Origin: Flexivirga endophytica
Lineage (GTDB): Bacteria > Actinomycetota > Actinomycetes > Actinomycetales > Dermatophilaceae
Reading direction: 5' to 3'
DNA length: 64,000 nucleotides
Assembly: GCF_014640635.1 (NCBI RefSeq)
Contig: NZ_BMHI01000008.1
Coordinates: 62,001 to 126,000 of the forward strand
Shown here: piece by piece, positions 1 to 9,967 of the stretch
Layout of the letters: every line of letters starts with the position of its first letter
How positions within the stretch are numbered: the stretch's first letter is position 1
Notes under the pieces: model-generated
What the model saw: only the letters and a program-made list of their open reading frames with translations
Told to the model about the DNA's origin: nothing
The model's database searches: none
Position numbers and translations under genes: made by a program

Positions 1-1
1 C

Positions 2-958
2 CGGATCATCGTGCGCTTCTACCTGCTGCTCGAGGCACTGCTCGCGGTGTTCATGGCGCTCCGGCTGCACTTCGCGTATGACGAGAGCCTCGGCCGTGCC
101 GCCTGGGACGGCCTGTTCCACTCCGTCTCCGCGGTGAACAACGCCGGCTTCACGCTCTACTCCGAAGGCGCCACCCGTTTCATCCACGACCCGTGGACGC
201 TGGCGATGCTCTGCGCGGGCGTGTTCATCGGCGGCCTGGGTTATCCGGTCTGGTTCGAGTTGATGCGGCGCCGGCGGCCGAAGGAGTGGTCGATGCACAT
301 GCGGTTGACGCTCGGCGGCTCGGTCGTGTTGTTCTTCGTCGGTCTGGTCACGTTCCTGGTGTTCGAATGGCGCAACCCCGGCACGTTGGCGCACCTGAAC
401 TTCACCGACAAGGTCTGGAACTCCGTTGCCGGCGCGGTCTTCCCGCGGACAGCAGGTTTCTCGACCGTGGACTACACCGGGGTGCGACCGGAGACGATGG
501 CCATCAACTACGTGCTGATGTTCATCGGTGGCGGCAGTGCCGGCACCTCCGGCGGCATCAAGGTGTCGACTTTCTTCCTGCTGGGCGCGGTGATCATCTC
601 CGAGGTGCGCGGCGAGCCGCAGGCCCGTGTCGGGCATCGCGCCATACCGACCGCTGTGCAGCGTCAGGCACTGACTGTCGCACTGCTCGGGGTCGGCGCC
701 GTCATGATCGGCATGATCACCATCCTGGCGATCAGCGACCAGCCGATGCAGCTGGTTCTCTTCGAGACGATCTCGGCGTTCTCGACCACCGGGCTCTCGG
801 CCAATCTGACCGGTCAGTTGCCCGAATCCGCGCACTTCGTGCTGATCGCGTTGATGTTCATCGGCCGAGTCGGCACGATGACTGTCGGCACCGCGCTGGC
901 GATGCGACGCAGCAAGCGCCGCTACCAACTACCCGAGGAATTCCCCATTGTCGGTTAA
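2..958 (+). CDS. TrkH/KtrB potassium-transporter membrane subunit, 5' end missing
   Basis: Channel-like subunit for K+ uptake across the inner membrane, working with the RCK protein that follows. The reading frame is open to the window edge, so the first transmembrane segments and the first selectivity loop lie outside. Three later pore loops can be seen, around NNAGF, PRTAGFSTVD and FSTTGLSAN, together with the GGGSAGTSGGIK stretch typical of the KtrB/TrkH family. The 3' end overlaps the next gene by 11 bp, which argues for translational coupling. Family assignment is firm; KtrB versus TrkH is not settled because the N-terminus is missing. Confidence 0.93.
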   Translation, partial: RIIVRFYLLLEALLAVFMALRLHFAYDESLGRAAWDGLFHSVSAVNNAGFTLYSEGATRFIHDPWTLAMLCAGVFIGGLGYPVWFELMRRRRPKEWSMHMRLTLGGSVVLFFVGLVTFLVFEWRNPGTLAHLNFTDKVWNSVAGAVFPRTAGFSTVDYTGVRPETMAINYVLMFIGGGSAGTSGGIKVSTFFLLGAVIISEVRGEPQARVGHRAIPTAVQRQALTVALLGVGAVMIGMITILAISDQPMQLVLFETISAFSTTGLSANLTGQLPESAHFVLIALMFIGRVGTMTVGTALAMRRSKRRYQLPEEFPIVG

Positions 959-1625
959 ACGGCGCGCAGCGTTGGACCCACACAGTGTGCTGGTGATCGG
1001 GCTGGGCAGGTTCGGCACCGCGGTGGCGACCACGCTGATCGAGCAGGGTTGGGACGTGGAGGCGATCGACCTGTCGCTGGAGCTGGTGCAGAAGTGGTCC
1101 GACCGCTTCACGCACGTCCTGCAGGCCGACAGCGCCGACGTGGAGGCGCTGCGGCAGATCGGTGCCGGCGACTTCGAGCGTGCGGTCGTGGCCATCGGCT
1201 CCAACCTCGAGGCGAGCATCCTGACCACGGCCAACCTCTCCGACCTGGGTGTCCCGAGCATCTGGGCGAAGGCGATGACCAAGCAGCACGCGAGCATCCT
1301 GCATCGCATCGGCGCACACCATGTGGTGCTGCCGGAGCGCGAGATGGGCGCTCGGATCGGGCGACTGCTCGTCGGATCCCTCGCCGACTACTACGAGCTG
1401 GAGAGCGGCTTCGGCATCGGGCGCATGTCGTGCTCGGCGAAGTTCGCCGACAAGACACTCGCCGAGCTCAACCTGCGCGGGAAGTATGGCGTCACCGTCG
1501 TTGCGGTGAAGCACCCCGGCGGCACCTTCGAGGACGCGCGTCCCGAAACGGTGATCGGCAAGGGCGACCAGCTGGTCATCACCGGGTCGACCGAACGTCT
1601 CCAGCAGTTCTCCGGCCGGGCTTGA
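948..1625 (+). CDS. TrkA/KtrA-type RCK regulatory subunit of potassium uptake
   Basis: Cytoplasmic nucleotide-binding gate of the potassium transporter, 225 aa. The N-terminal RCK_N Rossmann fold carries GLGRFG (residues about 19-24) for NAD(H)/ATP binding, with an acidic residue at the end of beta-2; a TrkA_C-like domain occupies roughly residues 140-220. The start is TTG at 948, inside the end of the membrane-subunit gene. No later ATG/GTG precedes the Rossmann motif, so TTG is accepted. Length and order (membrane subunit then RCK subunit) are those of Ktr pairs. Confidence 0.92.
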   Translation: MSVKRRAALDPHSVLVIGLGRFGTAVATTLIEQGWDVEAIDLSLELVQKWSDRFTHVLQADSADVEALRQIGAGDFERAVVAIGSNLEASILTTANLSDLGVPSIWAKAMTKQHASILHRIGAHHVVLPEREMGARIGRLLVGSLADYYELESGFGIGRMSCSAKFADKTLAELNLRGKYGVTVVAVKHPGGTFEDARPETVIGKGDQLVITGSTERLQQFSGRA

Positions 1626-1865
1626 GCACCCCACGAAGTTCTCCTCCGCTCCGTCACCCCACGAAGTTCTCCTCCGCTCCGTCACCCCACGAAGTTCTCC
1701 TCCGCTCCGTCACCCCACGAAGTTCTCCTCCGCTTCGCTCCCCCGATACTTCGCGGGGACCCCGACTCGCTCCCCGAATACTTCGCGGGGACCCCGACTC
1801 GCTCCCCCGATACTTCGCAGGGACCCCGACACGCTCCCCCGATACTTCGCGGGGACCCCGCTCTT
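1626..1865. repeat. Intergenic repeat block, 4 direct arms followed by 4 inverted arms (family C, copy 1)
   Basis: No gene is seen between 1626 and 1963. Four tandem 28-bp units each begin with CCCCACGAAGT (1629, 1657, 1685, 1713). They are followed by four 32-bp units each carrying TACTTCGCGGGG (1747, 1779, 1811, 1843). ACTTCGCGGGG is the reverse complement of CCCCGCGAAGT, one base different from the first arm, so the block could fold into nested hairpins. A shorter 2+2 version lies at 25250-25364. From 1866 to 1963 only leader sequence for the next gene is seen. Confidence 0.9.
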
Positions 1866-1972
1866 CCTCCAATCGGCAATGCATCGGCGGGCGCCCGTCC
1901 GCGGTCGGCATTAGAGTCGTGGTGCAATCCGAATCCACCGCTTGAATCCCCGCTTGGAAGGGCTTGCCGCTC

Positions 1973-2956
1973 GTGCGCGAGATCGTCGTATTCTCCGGAT
2001 CTGCCCACCCCGCCCTGGCCGACAGCATCTGCACCCATCTCGGCGTGCCACGGTCGTATGTCGACATGACCCGCTTCAGCAACGACTGTCTGCAGGCCCA
2101 GTTGCTGGCCAACTGCCGCCAGCGAGACGTCTATCTGGTGCAGCCGCTGGTCCCGCCCACGCAGGACCACCTGATGGAGCTGCTGCTGATGATCGACGCG
2201 GCGCGGGGGGCGTCCGCGGAACGCATCACCGCGGTCATTCCTTACTTCGCCTACGCCCGGTCGGACAAGAAGGACGCTTCGCGGATCTCGCTCGGCGGGC
2301 GGCTCGTGGCGGACCTGCTCGCGGCCGCCGGCGTCCACCGGGTGATCACCATGGCGTTGCACGCGCCCCAGGTGCACGGCTTCTTCTCCACCCCGGTCGA
2401 CCACCTGACGGCCATCGGGGAACTTGCCGAGTACTTCCGCTCCCGTGACGACCTGTCCGATTCGGTGATCGTGTCGCCGGACTTCGGCAACGCCAAGACC
2501 GCGCAGCAGTTCGCCCGGCTGCTCGGCCTGCCCGTCGCGGCCGGCTCCAAGAAGCGCATCTCTGACGACAAGGTCGTCATCGACACCATCGTGGGCGACG
2601 TCGACGGCAAGCGCGCCATCGTGCTGGACGACGAGATCGCCACCGGCGGGTCGGTGGTCGAACTGTTGGACCGGTTGGCCGAGCGCGGCTGCACGTCGGC
2701 GGACATCGCCTGCACGCACGGGTTGTTCGTCGGACCGGCGGTCGAGCGCCTGTCCGGCCATCCGTTGATCGGTGAGGTCGTCACGACGGACACCGTGCCC
2801 ACCCCGGCGAACTGGCCGCAGCTGCACGTGCGCTCGGTGGCCGCGCTGTTCGCCGAGGCGATCGCGCGGATCCACGCCGGAGAGTCGGTCAGCAGCCTCT
2901 TCGACGGCGTCGATCCGTCGCATGCGCCGCCCGCGGCCAAACTGCCGTTCGGCTGA
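1973..2956 (+). CDS. Ribose-phosphate pyrophosphokinase (PRPP synthetase) paralogue
   Basis: Makes PRPP from ribose 5-phosphate and ATP for purine, pyrimidine, His and Trp synthesis. About 327 aa, the family's usual length. The two type-I phosphoribosyltransferase halves are recognisable: HAPQVHGFF after the N-terminal half, SPDFGNAK, the flexible loop GSKKR, and the PRPP loop DDEIATGGS. The last differs from the common DDMIDTGGT, so this may be a second, divergent PRPP synthetase. Start: GGAAGGG at 1956-1962 is 10 nt before GTG 1973 but only 1 nt before TTG 1964, so GTG is preferred. It stands alone after the repeat block. Confidence 0.85.
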   Translation: MREIVVFSGSAHPALADSICTHLGVPRSYVDMTRFSNDCLQAQLLANCRQRDVYLVQPLVPPTQDHLMELLLMIDAARGASAERITAVIPYFAYARSDKKDASRISLGGRLVADLLAAAGVHRVITMALHAPQVHGFFSTPVDHLTAIGELAEYFRSRDDLSDSVIVSPDFGNAKTAQQFARLLGLPVAAGSKKRISDDKVVIDTIVGDVDGKRAIVLDDEIATGGSVVELLDRLAERGCTSADIACTHGLFVGPAVERLSGHPLIGEVVTTDTVPTPANWPQLHVRSVAALFAEAIARIHAGESVSSLFDGVDPSHAPPAAKLPFG

Positions 2957-3015
2957 TCGGGACCTTCCGGTTGCGGCGATGAAACCGGAACGGCAGGCGC
3001 AACGTCCACAGCTTC

Positions 3016-4140
3016 GTGGATGAAGAACAGCTGCCGTGGTGGAAGCGGCGCGGTCCGATGGCCGTCATCGGGGGCGTCGTGGTTCTCGCCCTTGTCGTCG
3101 GCGGGGGACTGCTGTGGCGGCAGTATGACGACCGTGGCCGGCTCACAGCCGGCGCGAGTCGTGCCGGCGACTACTCGATGTCCGACGGCTACTTCTCCGA
3201 GAGTTACAGCCTGACCGTGCCGGGCGCGAGGATCCTGGTGAATGTCGAGGCCGGCCGGCGCGGTTCGAAACTGGACGACGTGACCTACGAGTCCACCAGG
3301 GTCAAGGCACCGCGGGACGGGCTGCTGGTGCATCTCGACTGGTCGGCGGTCAGGTCCGGCAACGTGGACAGCACGTTGGTGGACGCACACCGGAGCAGCC
3401 TGCGCATTCGCTCGAAGGACACGTCCGTCGTCGTCGACCGGAAGATCGTGCCGACGACGAGGACGTCGTACGACGATGACGACAGGGACCAGAAGGTGGT
3501 GGCGCTGCGCGGCGACCTCGGCGACCTGAAACTGGAGGTGGAGTTCGCCGGCCGGAAGCAGACGGTGTCACTGCTCAGCGGGCGCCGCGACATGGGCCGG
3601 TTCGCATCCTTGTATGGCGCCGAGGTCGTGAACAACCGGGTCGTTGCGATCGAGCAGGACCAGCCGACCGACGTCAGGTCGCCGTTCCGGTGGTACTGCA
3701 AGGCGCTCTCCGGCCGGCTCATCCGGACCCCATATCTCGATGGACTCGGCTGGGCGGCGCCGAGCCGCGAGTGGATCCTGGCCAGTGGTGCCGGGGCCCG
3801 TGTTCCTGCGGAGGCGGCGACCTGGCGGGACGGAGAGCACAGCGCGTATTACTCGGTGGCCGAGAAGCCGACGGTGTCCGTGACCGTGGCAGGCAAGAAG
3901 CCGGTGAAGGTTCTGAGTCAGCCGCAGACCCGGGCGTCCGGTGACATCAGCACGACCTCGGCCGACTACGTCTTCTCAGCGGAAGCCGGTGCGGCGGTCA
4001 CCACCGTCGTCACGGTCGGCGTATCGCTGGAGCGAGGGCCGCGCAGCGACGCGAAAGCTCCTGCGCGCACGACGATCCAGCCACGAACAACGACCTCGTA
4101 CCCGGCCGTTCAGGACCCGACGATCGGGGTACGGCGATGA
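3016..4140 (+). CDS. Membrane-anchored exported protein of unknown function, module A copy 1
   Basis: Not recognised as a named family. About 374 aa: a short charged N-terminus with KRR, one transmembrane segment at about residues 15-35, then a large domain predicted outside the cell. Landmarks are KAPRDGLLVHLDW, LLSGRRDMGRFASLY and TPYLDGLGWAAPSREW. The same landmarks recur in the gene at 5306, and weaker versions in the two B genes, so all four are paralogues. A later ATG at 3058 would start inside the membrane segment, so GTG 3016 is chosen despite a weak ribosome site. Its stop overlaps the next start (ATGA at 4137). Confidence 0.8.
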   Translation: MDEEQLPWWKRRGPMAVIGGVVVLALVVGGGLLWRQYDDRGRLTAGASRAGDYSMSDGYFSESYSLTVPGARILVNVEAGRRGSKLDDVTYESTRVKAPRDGLLVHLDWSAVRSGNVDSTLVDAHRSSLRIRSKDTSVVVDRKIVPTTRTSYDDDDRDQKVVALRGDLGDLKLEVEFAGRKQTVSLLSGRRDMGRFASLYGAEVVNNRVVAIEQDQPTDVRSPFRWYCKALSGRLIRTPYLDGLGWAAPSREWILASGAGARVPAEAATWRDGEHSAYYSVAEKPTVSVTVAGKKPVKVLSQPQTRASGDISTTSADYVFSAEAGAAVTTVVTVGVSLERGPRSDAKAPARTTIQPRTTTSYPAVQDPTIGVRR

Positions 4141-5171
4141 GCGCGACGTCGGGCGGCAGGTCGCGACGGCGTTGGCCGTGGGTCGTAGTTGCTGTGGTGC
4201 TGGTCGCCCTGGTGGCCGGCGCCGTCGGCTGGCGGACACACGAGACACACCGTGGCGTGCAGGTCGGCGACCGCCTCGACGGCATCACGGTCTTCTCGGG
4301 GCAGACCGAGGCCGAGCCCGAGCGGATGACCCTGCCGGTGGCGTTCGGCTCACTGATCGTGACTGTCGGCTCCGCCCGCGAGGTCGGCGAGCGATCCCAC
4401 CTGGTGCGGGCGCCGGAGGGTGCCACCCTGGTCGAAGTTTCCTGGTCACCGACGACGAGTTTCCTGGGGCCCGTCGTGTGGTCCGGTGCGAGCGCTCGCG
4501 AGCGGCGTGATCCCGGGGCGGACCTGACACTGGTGACCGGGGGCCGTCGTTACCCGATCGCCACGTCGGTCACGACGGCCGACGAAGGGACGTCCGCCGT
4601 CGTGGTCGTCGAAGGTGACGCATCGGACGCGCGGGTCGAAGCCCGGATCGCGGGTCGCACGATCCAGGAACGCACGGGAACGATCAGTCCGCGGGCGCCG
4701 CGCGCGGAGGGTTACACCGGCTGCCAGGACACCGTGGACAAGACGTATTCATGGGTCGCGTGCAACCTCCCGGCATACCGGAGCCTCTACGTCGCCGGTC
4801 TGGGCGTCGCCCCGGCGGGCAAGGAGTGGTTGGTCGTCAGCGGTGCGAGCGTCACGCGCGAGCACCGTGCGATCAGTGTGTACGGCGACGACGAGCAGCG
4901 CGCCGAATACATCCCGTCCGGTGCGCCGAAGGTCTCGGTCACGGTCGAGGGTGTGACGACCGGGCCACGTGTCGCCGGGTCGGACAAGGTGACCGGGGAT
5001 GCGGTGCAGTTGGCCGACCGGGCCTGGTTGGTTCCCGAGGACCGGTCGTCCACGGTGCGGCTGCGTTATCGCCTGCCCACCGCGCTCGACCGCTCCGAGA
5101 GCGACTGGCCGGGTGCGCCGGCGAAGGGCGAGGTCGACGTGTCGACGACGACGACCTATCCGGCCGCGTAG
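4137..5171 (+). CDS. Membrane-anchored exported protein of unknown function, module B copy 1
   Basis: 344 aa, coupled to the preceding gene by a 4-bp ATGA overlap. Arg-rich N-terminus, one transmembrane segment (about residues 13-31), then an outside domain. Landmarks: RRDPGADLTLVTGGRRY, VVVEGDASDARVEARIAGR, GLGVAPAGKEWLVV, and near the end VQLADRAWLVPEDRSSTVRLRYRL. Two cysteines (in TGCQDT and VACNL) are kept in the copy at 6406 and could form a disulfide. No enzymatic motif is seen. The fold looks beta-rich and immunoglobulin-like (DUF4352-like), which is an impression and not a profile match. Confidence 0.8.
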   Translation: MSATSGGRSRRRWPWVVVAVVLVALVAGAVGWRTHETHRGVQVGDRLDGITVFSGQTEAEPERMTLPVAFGSLIVTVGSAREVGERSHLVRAPEGATLVEVSWSPTTSFLGPVVWSGASARERRDPGADLTLVTGGRRYPIATSVTTADEGTSAVVVVEGDASDARVEARIAGRTIQERTGTISPRAPRAEGYTGCQDTVDKTYSWVACNLPAYRSLYVAGLGVAPAGKEWLVVSGASVTREHRAISVYGDDEQRAEYIPSGAPKVSVTVEGVTTGPRVAGSDKVTGDAVQLADRAWLVPEDRSSTVRLRYRLPTALDRSESDWPGAPAKGEVDVSTTTTYPAA

Positions 5172-5305
5172 TCGGCCACCGCCGGCCCCGGTATAGCGCC
5201 GTGCAAGCGCGCTGAAAGTGAGCGGTGGCAGCGTTCTCCCGCAGGCGGCCGACCGGTCGCCGGATTTCGTCGGCGTGTGGTGAGACACGCCGCGCACAGG
5301 GGGAA

Positions 5306-6409
5306 ATGCACGTGGGAGGAACAGGGGAGAAGGCGCGCCCGGCGTGGCGCGGGCGAGCGGTGTGGGCTACGGCTCTGGTCGTCGTGCTCGCGGTGGTAGT
5401 GGCCGGTGTCGTCATACACAAGATCCGCAAGGACCGCCTCGACACCGGCGCGGTGAGGTCGGAGAATGCCGCGATCTCCGGTCCGGCGGTCAGCAGCAGT
5501 GCGCAGTTCCAGGTGCCCAACGCCGCGCTGGTCGTGCAGGCGACCGCCGGGCGGGCCGCTCGGTTCGACGACGACGGCAGGATCCGGGCGCCGCGCGGCG
5601 GTGTGCTGGTCCGAGTGGCCTGGTCGTCGACGAGGTCCGCAGCGCCGACGGCGGAGGGTCTCGGTGATGCCCCGAGCACACTTGCTGTCCGCTCGCGCGG
5701 CAGGACAGTGACCGTCGACCCGAGGATCGTGGGCACGGCCGGGGAGCAGCAGGCGGTCGTGGCACTTCTCGGCGATGCCGACGACGTCGTCCTCGAGGTG
5801 CGTTTCGCGGGGCGTGGTCAGGCGGTCGAACTGCTCAGCGGGCGCCGCCACGCCGGCTCATTCGCATCGCTGTACACGAACGGTGCATGGCCGTTCGGAC
5901 CGAAACCGGCACTGTCGTTCCAGCAGAAGCAACCGGCCGATCCGGCGTCGTCGATCAGCTGGAACGCAGAGGTCAGGGACCACGATGCGTTCCGGGTGCC
6001 GTACTTGGCCGGTCTCGGCTGGGCGCCCCGAGGGCGGGAATGGTTCGTCGTCCGCTCCGTGGGTTACTACCTGAACGACGATGCGGCGCTGTGGAAGTCG
6101 GGCGGCCGCCGTGCGCAGTATGCCGTGCAGGGCGCCTCGCGCTTCGCGGTCACCGTGGCGGGGAAGGCTCCGGCGAAGGTGCTGCGCAAGCCAGGCGAGT
6201 CCGGGAAGGCGTACGGGTACAGCGCCCCGCGTGGCGGCGAATACGTCTTCTCGATCCGCAGTGGCGACCGCGCGACCGTGGAATCCGCGCTCAGCGCCAC
6301 ACTGCGGCGCAGTTCGGGCGACCGTGCTGCGCCGAGAGTCGTTGCGCTCAAGGTGCAGCGCAGGGATGTCCACCCTGCCGTCGCCGGTTCGGCGGGGGAA
6401 GGGCGATGA
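5306..6409 (+). CDS. Membrane-anchored exported protein of unknown function, module A copy 2
   Basis: Second copy of the A gene. It shares with the first copy the membrane anchor, VELLSGRRHAGSFASLY and VPYLAGLGWAPRGREW. The frame opens at GTG 5225, but a strong AGGGGGGA at 5298-5304 lies just before ATG 5306 and GTG 5312. One of these is the likely start (spacing favours 5312, codon favours 5306), giving about 365 aa with KARPAWRGRAVW directly before the transmembrane segment. A separate ribosome site and a 130-bp gap suggest this pair can be translated independently of the first pair. Stop overlaps the next start (ATGA at 6406). Confidence 0.78.
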   Translation: MHVGGTGEKARPAWRGRAVWATALVVVLAVVVAGVVIHKIRKDRLDTGAVRSENAAISGPAVSSSAQFQVPNAALVVQATAGRAARFDDDGRIRAPRGGVLVRVAWSSTRSAAPTAEGLGDAPSTLAVRSRGRTVTVDPRIVGTAGEQQAVVALLGDADDVVLEVRFAGRGQAVELLSGRRHAGSFASLYTNGAWPFGPKPALSFQQKQPADPASSISWNAEVRDHDAFRVPYLAGLGWAPRGREWFVVRSVGYYLNDDAALWKSGGRRAQYAVQGASRFAVTVAGKAPAKVLRKPGESGKAYGYSAPRGGEYVFSIRSGDRATVESALSATLRRSSGDRAAPRVVALKVQRRDVHPAVAGSAGEGR

Positions 6410-7434
6410 GTGCCACGGCGAGTGCGAGGCGGAGGAGTCCGGTGCGGTGGCAGGTGCCGTTGCTCGTCGTGCTGGTTGTGCTCGGGACCATCGGCTGGGT
6501 TGTGTTCGGTCGCCATACGGTGCACGTCGGCGACAGGTATGACGACCGGTCCGTGGAGGACCACGGCACGACGCGCGATTTCAACGTCCAGCTGCCGTTG
6601 ACCCGGCTGAACGTATGGGTCGGTCACGGCGACACCGCGGGTGCCTTCGACGACGAGGTGAAGGCACCCGACGGCGCCACGCTGGTGCAGGTCCGCTGGG
6701 CGCAGACCCGGCTGGGCGCTCCACCGGTTTGGCGGGCGGCAACCCCGCAGCAGCGACGCGATCCCGGCGCCGACCTCATCCTGGTGACCGGCGGCCGGCG
6801 GTACTGGCTGGCGAAGGATGTGCGCTCGAACGACGAGGGCTCCTCGACCGTCGTCGTCGTGCAGGGTGACGCGTCCGAGACCCGGATCGAGGCGAGGTAT
6901 GACGGCCGCACGGTGCGCGCCACGTCCGGATCGGCCGGCATGGTCAACGCGTCTCCGAGCAGTGGCTGCAAGGATCCGTCCGAGCGGCATCCGGACCGGA
7001 CGTTCCTCAACGTCGAGTGCTCGATGCCGTTGCGTCGCTCCGTCTATGTCCCCGGACTCGGCGCGGCACCGGTCGGCAAGGAGTGGCTCGTTCTCTACGC
7101 CGCAGGAGTGATGCGCTCCGAACGCCTCGCGACGGTCTATCCGCCCGGCTCGGATGCCCAGGGTGCGCGCTACCTGCCATCGGGTCCGCCCACCGTCTCG
7201 GTCTCGGCCGACGGGGTAGCGGCGCAGCCGAAGCTGTCCGGCAAGGACGTCGTCCGTGGCGACTCGGTGCAACTCGCCGACCGGGCCTGGCTGGTGCCGG
7301 AGGACGAGGCGTCGACCGTTCGGCTGCGCTACCGGCTCCCGATGAGCCTGGACCGGGCACGGACGGAGCTGCCCGACCAGCCGGCGCGGCACGACATCGA
7401 CGTGCGCGGGGAGGTGACCTACCCGGCCGAATGA
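6406..7434 (+). CDS. Membrane-anchored exported protein of unknown function, module B copy 2
   Basis: Second copy of the B gene, 342 aa, preceded by GGGGAAGGG and coupled by ATGA to the A copy. It matches the first B copy along its length: RRDPGADLILVTGGRRY, VVVQGDASETRIEARYDGR, GLGAAPVGKEWLVL, VQLADRAWLVPEDEASTVRLRYRL. It also keeps the two cysteines (SSGCKD and VECSM). Anchor at about residues 16-34. Function unknown; position just upstream of groESL is probably coincidental because the chaperonin operon has its own promoter. Confidence 0.8.
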   Translation: MSATASARRRSPVRWQVPLLVVLVVLGTIGWVVFGRHTVHVGDRYDDRSVEDHGTTRDFNVQLPLTRLNVWVGHGDTAGAFDDEVKAPDGATLVQVRWAQTRLGAPPVWRAATPQQRRDPGADLILVTGGRRYWLAKDVRSNDEGSSTVVVVQGDASETRIEARYDGRTVRATSGSAGMVNASPSSGCKDPSERHPDRTFLNVECSMPLRRSVYVPGLGAAPVGKEWLVLYAAGVMRSERLATVYPPGSDAQGARYLPSGPPTVSVSADGVAAQPKLSGKDVVRGDSVQLADRAWLVPEDEASTVRLRYRLPMSLDRARTELPDQPARHDIDVRGEVTYPAE

Positions 7435-7485
7435 GTGACGCCGAACGTCCCGGAACAGCCGGCCCGGCCGGCAGGCGGACGAGTT

Positions 7486-7558
7486 TTGGCACTCGAGTTG
7501 CATGAGTGCTAACGAGCGCCTAGATTCAGTGCTGGCACTCTTCCTGGGACAGTGCCAA
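7486..7558 (+). promoter_or_regulatory. groESL promoter with two CIRCE (HrcA) operators
   Basis: First CIRCE: TTGGCACTC (7486-7494), 9-nt spacer, GAGTGCTAA (7504-7512), very close to the consensus TTAGCACTC-N9-GAGTGCTAA. Second, weaker CIRCE: CTGGCACTC (7532-7540), 9-nt spacer, CAGTGCCAA (7550-7558). A promoter fits between them: TTGCAT (7498-7503), 17-nt spacer, TAGATT (7521-7526). The first operator thus covers the -35 box and the second lies about where transcription starts. This is the classical heat-shock arrangement in which HrcA represses groESL. Confidence 0.9.
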
Positions 7559-7673
7559 CCGCATTTCGTGGTCGACCCCCGCGACGGCGCCCACGACATA
7601 CGACCGGTTGGCCTCGGACCAGGGTTCGCATCCGCGCCCGAGATTTCGGGCCTCTCAACAGGAAGGTCACACC

Positions 7674-7970
7674 GTGTCGGTGAACATCAAGCCGCTCGAG
7701 GACCGCATCGTCGTCAAGTCCGTCGAGGCCGAGCAGACCACCGCCTCCGGCCTGGTCATCCCGGACACCGCCAAGGAGAAGCCCCAGGAGGGCGAGGTCC
7801 TGGCGATCGGTCCGGGTCGCATCGACGACAACGGCCAGCGCGTCCCGCTGGACGTCGCTGTCGGCGACCGCGTCATCTACTCCAAGTACGGCGGCACCGA
7901 GGTGAAGTACTCCGGCGAGGAGCTGCTCATCCTGTCGGCCCGCGACGTGCTCGCGGTCGTCACCAAGTAA
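7674..7970 (+). CDS. groES: Co-chaperonin GroES (Hsp10)
   Basis: Seven-membered lid of the GroEL folding chamber, 98 aa, full length. Begins [15 protein letters not shown] and contains the family core [16 protein letters not shown] and [15 protein letters not shown]. The start is GTG 7674, set by GGAAGG at 7661-7666; the longer in-frame opening at 7608 would read leader RNA. First gene of the groESL operon under CIRCE control. Confidence 0.97.
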   Translation: MSVNIKPLEDRIVVKSVEAEQTTASGLVIPDTAKEKPQEGEVLAIGPGRIDDNGQRVPLDVAVGDRVIYSKYGGTEVKYSGEELLILSARDVLAVVTK

Positions 7971-7992
7971 GACCGCGCTCTTCGCAACCGAT

Positions 7993-8029
7993 GCCCCGGC
8001 TCGCGCTCGCACCGAGCGGGAGCCGGGGC
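7993..8029 (+). other. GC-rich hairpin between groES and groEL
   Basis: GCCCCGGCTCGCGCTCG (7993-8009) faces CGAGCGGGAGCCGGGGC (8013-8029) across a 3-nt loop with one mismatch. No T-run follows, so it is unlikely to be a full terminator. It could stabilise or attenuate the mRNA and set the GroES to GroEL ratio. Confidence 0.6.
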
Positions 8030-8050
8030 TTCGCCGAATACCTTCACTGA

Positions 8051-9676
<1,626 letters not shown>

Positions 9677-9702
9677 CCTCCCACCCTTCCGAGGGATCGA
9701 AC

Positions 9703-9752
9703 AACACCGGTGCCCGGGTGAAGCGCAGGCTTCGCCCGGGCGCCGGTGTTTT
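9703..9752 (+). terminator. Rho-independent terminator after groEL
   Basis: Long stem AACACCGGTGCCCGGGTGAAGC (first 19 nt from 9703) against the complementary arm ending CGCCGGTGTTTT near 9752, with a small loop. GC-rich stem followed by TTTT. Ends the groESL operon. The rest of the gap, 9753-9967, holds only the sigD leader. Confidence 0.85.
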
Positions 9753-9967
9753 CTGCGACCGCATCGCAACAGCGGGTGGATTCCAGGCGGACTAGGTGCG
9801 AACCAGGTCCAAGACCTACTCTTGAACGAGTGCGCAAGGGATGTGCACCGCTTTCAGCAACCGAACGTTGGGACGACGTGAGCTCGGGGACTCCACGATC
9901 GACTGCCGACCACGACTTGGCCGGTGCGGTGAGCCCTGCCCCCGTAACGTTTTCGCGCCCAGCGCCG

